Source: Marsupella aquatica (Eukaryota; Marchantiophyta). From it: 64,000 nt of DNA. A program made the translations under genes and the position numbers. Within the stretch, counting starts at the first letter, position 1. Each line of letters opens with the position of its first letter. The DNA lies in the NCBI GenBank assembly GCA_973895155.1, contig OZ316893.1, positions 1,302,001 through 1,366,000 of the forward strand, in the 5' to 3' direction. Shown here piece after piece: positions 1 to 10,370 of this stretch. The notes beneath the pieces are model-generated. The model was not told the DNA's origin and made no database searches. It saw only the letters and a program-made list of their open reading frames with translations.

Positions 1-496
1 GACTTAATATAAATATTTTATTTTATATGCATTTAAAACGTGTGTCTCGTATCAGAGTTCAAATACTAGACGGCCCAGTTTCTCGTTGTTATCACCTCAA
101 AGGTCCGTTTAGGACAGTAATTAGAGAAGGGGGCTTCAGCAACGGTAGACATTCGTTGGACTTTACTACTGTTTAATGCACCCCCCATGGTGCGAGGTGC
201 TCCGTGGCCGCGTCTCGGGCTCCTCCTCTCGTGCAAGCATTGACTGCCTCCGTCTCTCCTCCACTTCTTCCGCTAAGAAACATTCGCTGGGAGAGCAAAG
301 CTAGCAAAATGTCCGAGTAGGGGGCCTCAAAGCTCGGCTATACAGCTATACTGGTATATCGTACTCACTAACTCAAATGTTCGCCTTAGACAGTTAAGAC
401 TCCTGTAAAGAAACGAGTTCAATAGTGAATGCTCCAGTGATTTTAGGCGTGAATTCCAACATATGCATATCCCGTAATCCAGAAACCTACTACTTT

Positions 497-803
497 CGCA
501 CATGAACTTTGGGGCCGAACGTGATGATGGCTGCCTATTATTGAAAGCACATGAACTTTGGGCCTAACGTGATGATGACTGTTACATTCGAGATGATGGC
601 TGACTGAGAGGGAAGGAAAAGTGATATATGCTTTGAGACTCAGATGAGACAACAGCCATTCGACTATTCGAGATGATGGCTGACTGAGAGGGAAAGAAAA
701 GTGATATATGCTTTGCTACTGAGATGAGACAACAGCCACATGAGATGATGGCTGACTGAGAGGGAAGGAAAAGTAATATATGCTTTGAGACTGATATGAG
801 ACG
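497..803. repeat. Tandem repeat array (49 bp x2, then 72-80 bp x3)
   Basis: A unit containing CACATGAACTTTGGG and GTGATGATG occurs at about 499 and 548. It is followed by three copies of a longer unit beginning GAGATGATGGCTGACTGAG at 590, 670 and 742, each with AAGTGATATATGCTTTG or a close variant. No reading frame of note crosses it. It is a simple local minisatellite upstream of the BZR gene. Confidence 0.85.
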
Positions 804-1890
804 GGGATGTCTACCTCATGGGCAGGTTAATGTTATCTTCTCTTTCTATTTTTGTTAACTGGGTCCCTTAACCAGAGTTATGGGATGAACCATGAATCTG
901 TTTGTACCTTTGGTCTTTGGTACAAAGAGTAACTGCAGAAGAGGTCAATAGTGGACAAACTTTAGAGCTCAAATGAAAAGCCAAATACAGACCTGAAAAC
1001 CTAGAAAATCAAGAAAACATAAAGATGTACCAGTGCAGCATTATGATAATTTAATGGTTCAATTAGCATGGCAACTAAGTGTGTAAGTGGGATATGAATG
1101 TCCCTTAAGGGGGCAACCCGCTCTTGAGAAGGGGTGATGGAGGGAAGTACAATGAACTCTCATAAATTCACACTCCCCTTAAGAAGCATCCGGAGTGAAA
1201 TTGACTGGGCTTTGCACCATGACACAAGTGCAAAAATTTGAATTAATTTGCATCTATTGATAAGAGTGTATGGCTTGGATCTCTTTGTCCAATGTGCAAT
1301 GATGGGGGATATACGATTTAGTAATCCCCTATCTCAAAATTGCAACTTTCACTCTGTCTAAAAATGACATGTACTCGTCAAGAAGTGTAAATCAAATGGA
1401 TTGTGCACTTATCCATAAGAATTTCTAATCCCTTCTTTAATATTCTGATTTATTGGAGCCCTCGTTGCACTTCCAAAAGGTGCCAAAATAGGTTCAAATG
1501 GTCAGAAAAAAGGATATATGGGGATGCCAGGCAATTATTATTCAGGGTTTGCACTTATGACGTAAGCACTAATATGATTAGGAAGTTTTCGGCTTGCTCA
1601 CAAACATCAAAAATAGTTCAATCAGTTGGGTATGCAGCCAATATTGATTGATGAGGACAACTTAGTATTTAAATCAGTGTTGTGGGTAATAATGTCAGAG
1701 TTGGGCCAACTCCGTAAAATATGATTCTACCTAACAAGATCACCTAGATCCACCTTGTATGAGGCATGCCAGTGACACAATAAGAATTGATATCCCTCGT
1801 TTCCCTAAATTCCCTCCCTCCATCCACCCCTACTTCCTTGGCTCCAACTTACAAAACCTTCCTTGCATTCAACAGCGGGAGCGAGAGAAT
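804..1890. other. Intergenic sequence, no gene seen
   Basis: About 1.1 kb of AT-rich sequence without a convincing reading frame; the longest open frame (82 codons at 1403-1651) has no recognisable motif. No RNA gene or mobile-element signature was recognised. Confidence 0.5.
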
Positions 1891-1905
1891 AATAACCCCT
1901 ACTCA

Positions 1906-1967
1906 CCTACTATAGTAGGGAGCTAATCTAGAGGGAGCTAGAACCGCTGCTCACCTACTATAGTAGG
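1906..1967. repeat. Two copies of a 14-bp perfect palindrome
   Basis: CCTACTATAGTAGG occurs at 1906-1919 and 1954-1967, each inside a longer shared stretch starting CTCACCTAC. The copies are 48 bp apart and followed by related AGGGAGCTA-type repeats up to about 2025. A cis-regulatory role is possible but nothing else supports it. Confidence 0.8.
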
Positions 1968-3080
1968 GGCCTACATCTTGTAGGAGCTAGCTACATATAG
2001 AGGGAGCTAATGTAGAGGCGAGAGAAATAATGAAGCTGTCTTTACGTTCGAAGTGGTGTGGCCCCTCTCGTGCAAGCATTGACTGCGGTCCTTCCCTCCC
2101 TCTGTCAGGCTAAACCCACTCGTGGCGGATGCGGGAGTGATGGGGTGGGGGTGGCGGGGCCGGGGGAAAGGGGGGAACCGAAAAAGAGGACCGGATCGAA
2201 AGAGGGAACTGTGTATCTTAATATTATTATTACTTCCTTGTATTGTATTGTATATATATGTACACAATATATTACATTATATTTATTATACAATACACAA
2301 TAGAATAAGATAGAAAATGGGTTTCCGAGGCAAGGGGAGTAGGGAGAGGAGGCGATGGGTCTGGAGGGTGAATTGGCGGTGCGCGGATGTGTTTTGTTTG
2401 CAATGGCGCTTGGTCCGGAGTTGCGTGTTGTCGTGATGATCCCTCGCGCGTGCGTGTCGTTCTGCGGCAGCTTGTGCAGGCGCATTATTCATGCGAAGCC
2501 GGACGAGGCTGAAAAGGGCTTTCGAGGTCGCCTGGTCCCGTGACTGTGGTCATGTGGGGGCTTTGCTTTTCCGCTCACCTCGCCTCGCCTCGTCTCGCCT
2601 CGCCTCGTCCTGCCCCAGTGCCCCTAGTACTGCTCCTATACTACTGCTCCTATACTGCTGCTCCTATACTGCGGCAGCCAACAACACAGACACCACACAA
2701 TGAGAGCACTGTACATGTGCGACTGTACGAGAGTCTGCGATCTGTGATCGCATTTGTTAATTATTACTGCTCGCACGCTTTGGGGAACGGGTCGGGTCGG
2801 GTGATCGGGTTGTGTGTCTGTCTGTCGTCGTCCAGCAAAGCAAGGAGGGCATACCTGTGTGCGTGGCTGCGTGCTTGTCCGGCTATCGTTCGTTGGAATT
2901 ACTGCTACTACCGATTGCACCTGCCTGCCTCTGCTGCGGTGCTGCACTGCTGCCCCTGTTGTTCCTGGTGCGCCTGTGGTTTTTCCGAAGCGGGTGAGTC
3001 GCTTCCCATTCCCGCTGCGACTCTCTGACTACCTTTGTCGTCCGTGCCTGTCGGGCATCATCCCGTCCATTCTGCGGGTG

Positions 3081-3152
3081 GAGTTGAGTTGAGTTGAGTT
3101 GAGTTGAGTTTGAGTTGAGTAGTGGAGTGGAGTGGAGTGGAGTGGAGTGGAG
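3081..3152. repeat. GAGTT / GGAGT microsatellite
   Basis: About eight GAGTT units (one with an extra T) at 3081-3120 switch into about six GGAGT units up to 3152. It lies in the inferred leader or promoter of the BZR gene and is likely to vary in length between individuals. Confidence 0.9.
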
Positions 3153-3784
3153 AGTCGTCGATCGATGAGTGTGATAAGAAGTGTGGCAGAGCAAAGTGTC
3201 GCCTGCTGCTGCTGAGCTGAACTGTGCAGCTCTGTGATCTGCGCGGCACTGCTGCGGCTCGCTCGTGGAGTGGATTGGGGTGGGAGGAGGGGGGACGGAG
3301 GAAGAGCTGCTGTCCAATTCCCGCTGTTATCTGCTGCGTTGTAACTTGGTAGGTGCGTAGTTAGATAGACAGATCCAGAAGGACCAGAACGATCGATTGC
3401 GAAGGACGAGGAGGCTGAGGAGAGCAAGGTGAAAGCGGGCGTTTCTTTGGAGGGACCACTAGAAGCTTGTGCGATTTCCTAGCTGGAGGAGCGGAAGCTG
3501 TTATGCTGTCTATCCTGAGAGGGCGGAACCGCTTTCTTCTACCACTTTTTGGTTGAATCGTTCTTGTAGCTTGGGGCTCTGGACGATCGATCGCGGAGAG
3601 GCGATAGAAGTTATTGTGGATAGGGCTGCGAAGTTCTACGATTCGACTGTGACAGGAAGTTGTTGGTACAGTTCATATTGCTGGTCGGTGGTTGTTGGAT
3701 CCTTTGCCGAGGTATAGGAGGAGATATCGTTAGGAGGGATCGTTGCCGAGTTCCCGGCTTCAAGATGGAGACATAGGCCAGCAA

Positions 3785-3847
3785 GCGAACGACAAGCGAA
3801 AGCAATCGAACGACAAGCGAAAGCAATCGAACGACAAGTGAAAGCAA
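3785..3847. repeat. 21-bp tandem repeat, three copies
   Basis: The unit CGAACGACAAGCGAAAGCAAT is repeated three times with one or two changes, ending about 97 bp before the BZR start codon. It is probably within the 5' untranslated region. Confidence 0.9.
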
Positions 3848-3943
3848 GAAGTGCAGGGCAGAGCTGCGGAGCAGCGGAGTGAAGGTCGTGAACTGGGGAG
3901 TTTAATCTTAAACGAGGAGTGTTCGCCAGGAGGTGTGGATAAC

Positions 3944-5460
3944 ATGACTTCAGGCACAAGGTTGCCGACTTGGAAGGAGCGAGAAAATAACAAAAAACGG
4001 GAAAGGCGAAGGCGAGCCATTGCGGCGAAGATATTCTCCGGGCTGCGGCTTTATGGCAACTACAAGCTTCCCAAGCACTGTGATAACAATGAAGTCCTCA
4101 AGGCTTTATGCGCTGAAGCAGGTTGGACTGTAGAAGAAGATGGGACCACGTATCGAAAGGTAAGGACTCTGAGCGATATCATATGCTTTTTCCAAGTCAA
4201 GGAGTTTATTGTAGGTTCTTGAGGATGGAACTTATCGAAAGTTGACGCTCGGTTACAGTTTGCTAAGTGCTGGCATGGGAAGCCATTAGCTGTGTGCAGT
4301 GTTTCGTAGCTGTTGCTTGTCTTGTGTGCTATGGGATTAATATGGCGATTTTCTAACAGGGTGCCAAGCCCGCTGCTGAGCGTATGGATGTGTGCACTTC
4401 ACCGTCAACCAGCCCTACCTCCTCGTATCCAGGGGCTAGTGAAGGCACATCTTTGATACCATGGTTGAAGGGTCTTTCTTCAGGGAACGGGGGTGGTGGT
4501 AGTGGCACAGCAAGCACTTGCAGCAGTCAGGGACTACCCCCATTGCATGTGATGCACGGTGGAACTTCGAGTGCTCCCATGACTCCTCCCCTCAGCTCCC
4601 CGACCGCTCGAATGCCTCACGTGAAACCGGACTGGGACAAGGTTAACGAGGCTGGGATGCCAGACTGCCCCGCATCGGCTTTCTGCGCCGCAGTTAGTGC
4701 TTGGACTCACCCTCACTTCCTCGCTGCTGTAGCTGCTTCGAACAATGGAGGAGCTCCAGCCCCGCCACAACATCAGATCCGCCCCGCTGTTCATCCAGCA
4801 GCTGCTGCTCCTGCTGCTCCCCATCCAGCTCCAACTCCGGCTCCTCCAATATGCGAACCAACGGCAGATGTTTGCCGTGGGTCTCCTTCCGATGGTGGTG
4901 AATCTGACGCCTGCCCTAGCGCTGTATTGGAATTCGTAAGTGGTTGTAGTAACAGTGGAAAGTGGACCAATGGTGTGCGGGTTAGGAGTGTGTCACAGGC
5001 TGGATCAGCTCTCGGACTGTCTGGTTGTTCGTCTGGGTCGAGATTTCCAGGAGGCATGGGACTCGGCCCTTTCCCGAGCTCGAGAGCGGACTCTGGTAAC
5101 GAGCCATTCAGTAATTTTGCTTGCTCTCGTGCGGACACGGGCGCTAACGAGGCAATGTCTGGAGCCTGGCGTCCCGGCCATGTGCATCAGGCCACATCCC
5201 CTAGCATATCCGTGGGTCGGGGCGACACGCTTGGGAAGTCCATCACAGGTGTTCAGGATCACATGGGATGCAGAGGATTAGATCTGGAAATGTCGACGAT
5301 TAGCTCAGCAGCACCGGGCATGTCGAGTAAAACAGCCTCTCCTTGGGAAACCCCCGAGAGAAATAATCTGGCAGATGATACTGAGAAGAAGGATGATCTC
5401 GAGCTGACTCTGGGAAGCTCGACCTTAAGAGTGAAGGTGAAATCGGAATCGAGATATTGA
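3944..5460 (+). CDS. BZR1-like: BES1/BZR1-family transcription factor (two exons, intron 4160-4359)
   Basis: Plant-specific DNA-binding protein; in flowering plants this family carries the brassinosteroid response by binding BR-response and E-box promoter elements in the nucleus. Exon 1 (3944-4159) encodes the family N-terminus: [18 protein letters not shown] (residues 7-24, basic region), then [20 protein letters not shown] and [12 protein letters not shown]. The intron begins GTAAGG and ends TAACAG, exactly where the family intron falls (after YRK). Exon 2 (4360-5460) resumes in frame with GAKPAAER, followed by the serine-rich [13 protein letters not shown] stretch suited to GSK3-type phosphorylation and the [11 protein letters not shown] motif. 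An EAR repression motif LELTLG lies at residues 419-424 of 438. The start at 3944 is the first in-frame ATG; the frame is open upstream to 3851 but lacks an ATG. The length is longer than Arabidopsis BZR1, with Ala/Pro-rich low-complexity sequence in the middle. No breaks are visible. Confidence 0.95.
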
Positions 5461-6760
5461 ATATATATATACGACCACCATCAGTGGAAGAGATATTTCA
5501 TACTTTTGTAACAAAGATAGCCGCAGAACGAGAGTAGAATGTCGGAGAGGTAGTGCGCTAGTATTACTACAAGCTGCAGCGGCTCGTATTGCTCCTCACG
5601 CAGGAAGCGAGAGAAGACCAGGGCGGCTTTCAACCCTTCCAAGTTTTGTGTACACGACCAAAACGCCGGATCGGAGCAAAACCTAGGTACATGTTCGCTC
5701 CCTCTACCTTGAGTGCATAGTATTATATTTAAGCGATTCTGGTGTGGGTGGACTCTATTAAGGATTTGATCCCCTGATACATTCCAAAAATGTTTTGGAC
5801 GTAATAACGCGTTAGATTGGTTTCAAGTCACGAGTTCGAAAGCTGCTCTTCAACTCTCGGATTTTAGTCATTTTACTCTTTACTGCAGCTTCATCTGTTT
5901 GTATTTAGTTCTTTTATATGATGTTTTTTCTCAACTGTGTTACTGGAATTTCCAAGTTCTTTCAAGATGAATTGTAGTTTGAAGATGACCGTGAACTGGT
6001 GCTTTCTCGTGCAGGTTGGGAATTTCCTCGCGAGCTGGGTGGTGCGTTCTTTTTCAGTCCGGAATGTTCGCATCGGTATCTTGCAGGTAGGAGTGATGAT
6101 CGAAAGTCCCAAGCGCGGCGAAGCATACTTAGTTGTAGCACAATGATCAGGAGTGTTTTTAGGAAGGAGGGAAGAGGGGCCCAGGCAAGCCCTTCCCTCT
6201 GCACTTGTACCATAAGTAGATCGGCAATCAGATTTAGTCGGGTAACCCTAGGGCTGGCGGCAAGACTCTCTCTCGGAGACGAATATGTTTTTGTTTCAGC
6301 TCTTAATGCCGACCAAGGCCATCACACTTATCTCTCGTTTGCAATTGTTTCGTGGATCCCACAGTCGTCTCACCATGATCATCATTGTCTTTTGTAGTTG
6401 CATATCCGTCCCCGTTCCTTTAATTCGTGAGCACGTTATACTCCGTGCTTGTCGGAGTACCTTCTGAAAACGAGCAGAATGACGGGGAATGTTGTGATGT
6501 TATCGTTGTGGAGTGTCTTCATTAATTGGCACTCTTCCGTTCGTCGCACAACCTGTCCTCTTTAAAGATTCCTTCGCCCATTTACTCTTAAGTGTCCTTT
6601 CTTTCCCCGTTTCCCCTCATTACACCCGCCGAAACAAGTATGTAGATTCGGCCTTGGCTTGAAATCTCTGGATCCTGCTTCCTTATAACCCCTCTATGAG
6701 CCAATCATTCCGCACATTGGCAGAAGACCTGCAATGAACCACAAATATCAAATTTTCGGG
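5461..6760. other. 3' flank of the BZR gene, no further gene seen
   Basis: The 3' untranslated region must start at 5461, but no clear polyadenylation site can be fixed. Open frames up to about 130 codons around 6000-6400 show no recognisable domain. A tRNA-like B-box (GAGTTCGAAAGC) near 5831 is too isolated to call a gene. Confidence 0.4.
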
Positions 6761-6761
6761 T

Positions 6762-7131
6762 CGTGCTCCTTTGTATTGCCATTCCTCTGCAAGGTTTTGC
6801 AATACTGTTGCGAATCCATTTCGATCGTTGTATAAAACGTTGGTCAATCAACATACCATCCATCACGTATGCACCCTGACCTCCTGTGCTCCTCGTATCG
6901 CCATTCCTCTGGAAGGTTTTGCAACACTGTTGCGAATCCATTTCGATCGTTGTATAAAACTGGTCAATCAACAAACCATCCATCACGTATGCATCCTGAC
7001 CTCCTGTGCTCCTCGTATCGCCATTCCTCTGGCCTCTGGAAGGTTTTGCAATACAGTTGCAAATCCGTTTCGATCGTTGTATAAAATGCTGGTCAATCAA
7101 CATACCCTCCATCACGTATGCATCCTGACCT
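6762..7131. repeat. Tandem repeat, about 121 bp x3
   Basis: Three near-identical copies, with the shared CCATTCCTCTG at 6779, 6901 and 7021. Each contains GCGAATCCATTTCGATCG or a close variant and CCATCACGTATGCA. The third copy has an extra CTCTGGC duplication. The 143- and 150-codon open frames over it reflect the repeat, not a gene. Confidence 0.9.
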
Positions 7132-7764
7132 CCAGCGGTTCTGGATTCTCTCCACAATTCACAAAACTTGTCCCCTACCCTACTGATCTAAATATTTTCT
7201 AGTAGAAGTTGTTCAATTTCAGGCCAGGAATTTTAGTCTCCTGGACCCTGCACGAGTCCCACCGTCCCCCGTCAGTTAAGTCAGATTGCACAGAGTGTCG
7301 TAGTCGTCGTAGACTCATAGTGTACCGCCCTACAATGCGTGCAGAAAATAGGTTTGTCATTTCTGCCCCGCCCACACAAGCGAAGCTCTGCCACGCTCTC
7401 GCTTTAATTCCTGTGTGGCAGTTTTGTTGTTTTCTGCTCCCCTATCCTCGTCACTTTCTTCGATGCATCCATCCCATAGGAGCCCATACTGTATTCCCCT
7501 CGTGTAGCCGCTGCCATAGCCCTACCCTCAGCTGCCTTCACTCCGGTCCCTCCACGCCATGTTGGCTACTGTGGAGCGCGGCCCTTCCGCCTCATTCACA
7601 TTGACCGTGACAATCATCGTGTCGTGCCTCCCTTTCTGTGTGCACATGGAGCTCCTCCCCGCCCCTCCCTGACTGCATCTGGGCCCCCTCCTACCTATGA
7701 CACTATAAAAGGCTCGCCTGTATTTATTTTAAAGCTCACCTTTTGATTTTGGAAACCTGTTTTT
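7132..7764. other. Intergenic sequence, no gene seen
   Basis: One open frame of 131 codons at 7209-7604 has cysteine- and proline-rich composition without a recognisable motif. CACTATAAAAGG at about 7699 resembles a TATA box, but no gene follows it. Confidence 0.4.
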
Positions 7765-7765
7765 T

Positions 7766-7999
7766 CAGATCTCACTTAAGTTTTATTTACTAGCCCATTA
7801 GTGATGGTGAGGCTCGGACCGCAAGGCTGATGGCACATGGAGAGAGCTCACAGATCTCACTTAAGTTTTATTAACTAGCCCAATACCCATGGCACACGGG
7901 GAGAGCTCACAGGGAGGTGTATTTGATTCATCAAACAGTAATGTTGGAGCACGGGGAGAGCTCATAGGGAGGTGTATTTGATTGATCGAACAGTAATGA
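7766..7999. repeat. Duplicated short segments
   Basis: CAGATCTCACTTAAGTTTTA occurs twice (about 7768 and 7852). ACGGGGAGAGCTCA followed by GGGAGGTGTATTTGATT also occurs twice (about 7897 and 7951). These are local duplications with no coding content. Confidence 0.75.
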
Positions 8000-8139
8000 A
8001 AAAAAATAGTTATTCCTTTCTCGATGTCAAGATGGCAAACAATTTGCCATCTAGCAAGAATAACCAAGATTATCATAGTGTGTAGATAGATTGGCGAAAA
8101 ATAGAAAGAAACTAGCCCGAGCAGAAAAAGACTAAGAAA

Positions 8140-10370
8140 CCCAGAGCTTTTTGAGATGTTGAGATTTTAAACAGACTACCATGTTTGACCCCAAGGATAA
8201 ATCAATGGTGATTGGGCTCTAAAGCGGAACAAAGTACTCCCTCCTACCTCTACCTGTGTCTACACCATAAAAGGTTCTTCTGGATTTTCTATTTGGGAAA
8301 ATCTGGAATGCTAAGCCCAGAGGTTTGTTGTCCAAAGCTGGGATGGACCAGAACATCAAAAAATGTTTGGACCAACTACAAAAGTGAAACATCCTTTCCT
8401 TAAGTGGTAAAGTCACTGCTCATACCAAAACTACTCAGGGTCCTTCACAGAAATGACCTTCCCCAAACTGATTACCATACCAGTTTTGCACGCATTGGCA
8501 ATGAAGCAAATGATATCACAAAATCTCAAACTATGTCAGATAATACATTGGGCTTAGAGAACATGCTTGATAAATTTAAGTTTAAACAAAGATACACAAG
8601 CTATCCAAGAAAGTGCACAAGTCTTCCAAAAACACAGATGCACAAATCTGCCAAATACCAATAGTTTACAATGGTCGGGCACCTGGAAAAACTACTCAGG
8701 TGTCCTTCTCAAAAGTGAGGAGACTTTTCTAAAGCAGGCTGTCACCATGAATTTTGGGTACAACGTGAGGCAAATGACTTTGCAGAGTCATTGGGGATGG
8801 GCAAAACAACCACTCAATCCGTAAGGGCGTAAATACACAGAAAAAAATGCTTTTCAGAACTTTACTTTTTGTTTCTTTATTGGGGGAGACAAAGGGAAAC
8901 CAACCCCCAGCACGAGGAGAAACACAAAGCTTTCTGAGAAAGCGATGCTTGAAGAGACTACCCTTATAAAGCTTGGATGGATGAGAGGTTTGTAATACCC
9001 ATCCCCAAGGACAGTGCCAAGACATCTGCCAGTTTACACTAGAAAGGAAAAGTCACTGCCTGGTTGCTTTTGGAAGGATGTTTCACCAACCAACTCTAAC
9101 TTGTTCATTTTGGGTAGGCTTGTGCATTTATTTGTACAGCTTTTGGATCTATGTTTAAGCTCAAATTTTGCCAATATGTTTTGTAATGTCCAATGTATTA
9201 CCTGAAATTTTTTTGGAAATATTCTAAGATCAATTGCTCCATTTACAAGGTCAAAAACACTAAAACAACTGCCAAGGGATGTTTCACTTTTGTGAAGGAC
9301 GCCGTGAATTACTGTCAGGTAAGCTAGTTGAAACCGGCTGCAAATGTTCAGGCCGCTCATTTACAGGCCACATTCAGTAAAAGGCATTATCTGAGCATGT
9401 TTAGATGTTGAGTGTTAGTTCATCCAAGCTTTGGAAATCCATCCAAGCTTCCGCAAACCCCTTGGTTCATCAAGGCTGTTTATTCACAGACTACCACACC
9501 CTAGAACCTGGCTCTTCTGGAATATTCAAATTCAAAGTTTTAAGAAACATCTTTTTTTTGGCAAAATCTGCGTCTAAGATTTTTTGTATTATTTAGTTAT
9601 TGGGGTCTGGAAGACAAAAACCAAGCTGCAGCAGAAGGAGAAACCCAAAGCTTTTTGAGAAGTTGATACTTGATCGAACAGACCACCATGTTTGACCCAA
9701 GAATAACCCGTGGAAGTTGGGCCCAACGGCGGAATAACGTACTCCCTCCTAACTACCTTTGTTTACACCCTAAAGGCTCTTTTGAAATATCACTTTTAGA
9801 TTTGGAAAATCTGCCTTAAAGATTTTACTTATTATTTAATTTCAAGTCCCACCCCTGTGCTGTACAAGAAGGGTACTTACACATAGACTCCCATGTCCAT
9901 GTCCGTTTCTACTCACAAACATAGTCTAACCATCAAAATTTCTGTTAGGGGAGATACTACGGGCTTATGGCTTCACTCTATGGAGTAGATATTTAATTGC
10001 ACAAATGAGTCCTATGCCTGTGGGTTGCACGATTAGCAAGGGCGAGGCATGGATGGCAAGTTGAGGCATAGAGAGTGAGGCACGGAAGCGATTTGCATGG
10101 TGTGTGTGTGGGGGGGGGGGGGGGGGGTGGTGGTTTTGGCCTATCAAATGGTGTCAGGAAATTACTTTTTCAGTGAACGGCCAAGATTAATTTATTCCTG
10201 TCCAGATGAAAACTTGTAAACAGGAGGCTTACCAGAATGGGTTGGATTGGATATTATAGTTCACTTACTGGGGAAGACAAAAGGAAAGTAGCGGGGAACA
10301 GCCTGAATCTATTTAAGAAGTTGTTGTTTGACCAGACCGCCATGTTTGACCCAAGGATAATCCATCATAT
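8140..10370. repeat. Dispersed and inverted copies of a non-coding repeat family
   Basis: CCATGTTTGACC followed by AAGGATAA-type sequence and a stretch around GTACTCCCTCCTA recurs near 8180 and 9686; a shorter piece recurs at 10340. AAAGCTTTTTGAGA-type sequence recurs near 8146, 8927 and 9646. In addition, sequence around 8540-8640 returns in inverse orientation at about 9110-9200. This pattern fits old non-autonomous transposons or LTR remnants; no protein fragment was recognised. Confidence 0.6.
10101..10127. repeat. TG run followed by poly-G tract
   Basis: TGTGTGTGTG is followed directly by an uninterrupted run of about 17 to 18 G residues. Such a tract is prone to slippage and to sequencing error. 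Confidence 0.9.

Larger units (their letters stand above)
2540..3943 (+). promoter_or_regulatory. GC-rich promoter/5' leader region of the BZR gene
   Basis: Roughly 1.4 kb ahead of the BZR start codon is GC-rich and full of simple repeats (CTCGC-type at about 2578-2610, GAGTT and GGAGT arrays at 3081-3152, a 21-bp triplicate at 3785-3847). The composition is typical of long plant 5' leaders, but no transcription start or TATA box can be assigned. Many overlapping open frames on both strands here are low-complexity shadows. Confidence 0.4.

Noticed and set aside
2540-3430. Several open frames of 100-160 codons in the BZR leader region
   Set aside because: They overlap one another on both strands in repeat-rich, GC-rich sequence and show serine/cysteine-rich low complexity.
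6762-7131. CRISPR-like array
   Set aside because: The repeats are long, directly adjacent and without distinct spacers, and this is plant nuclear sequence.
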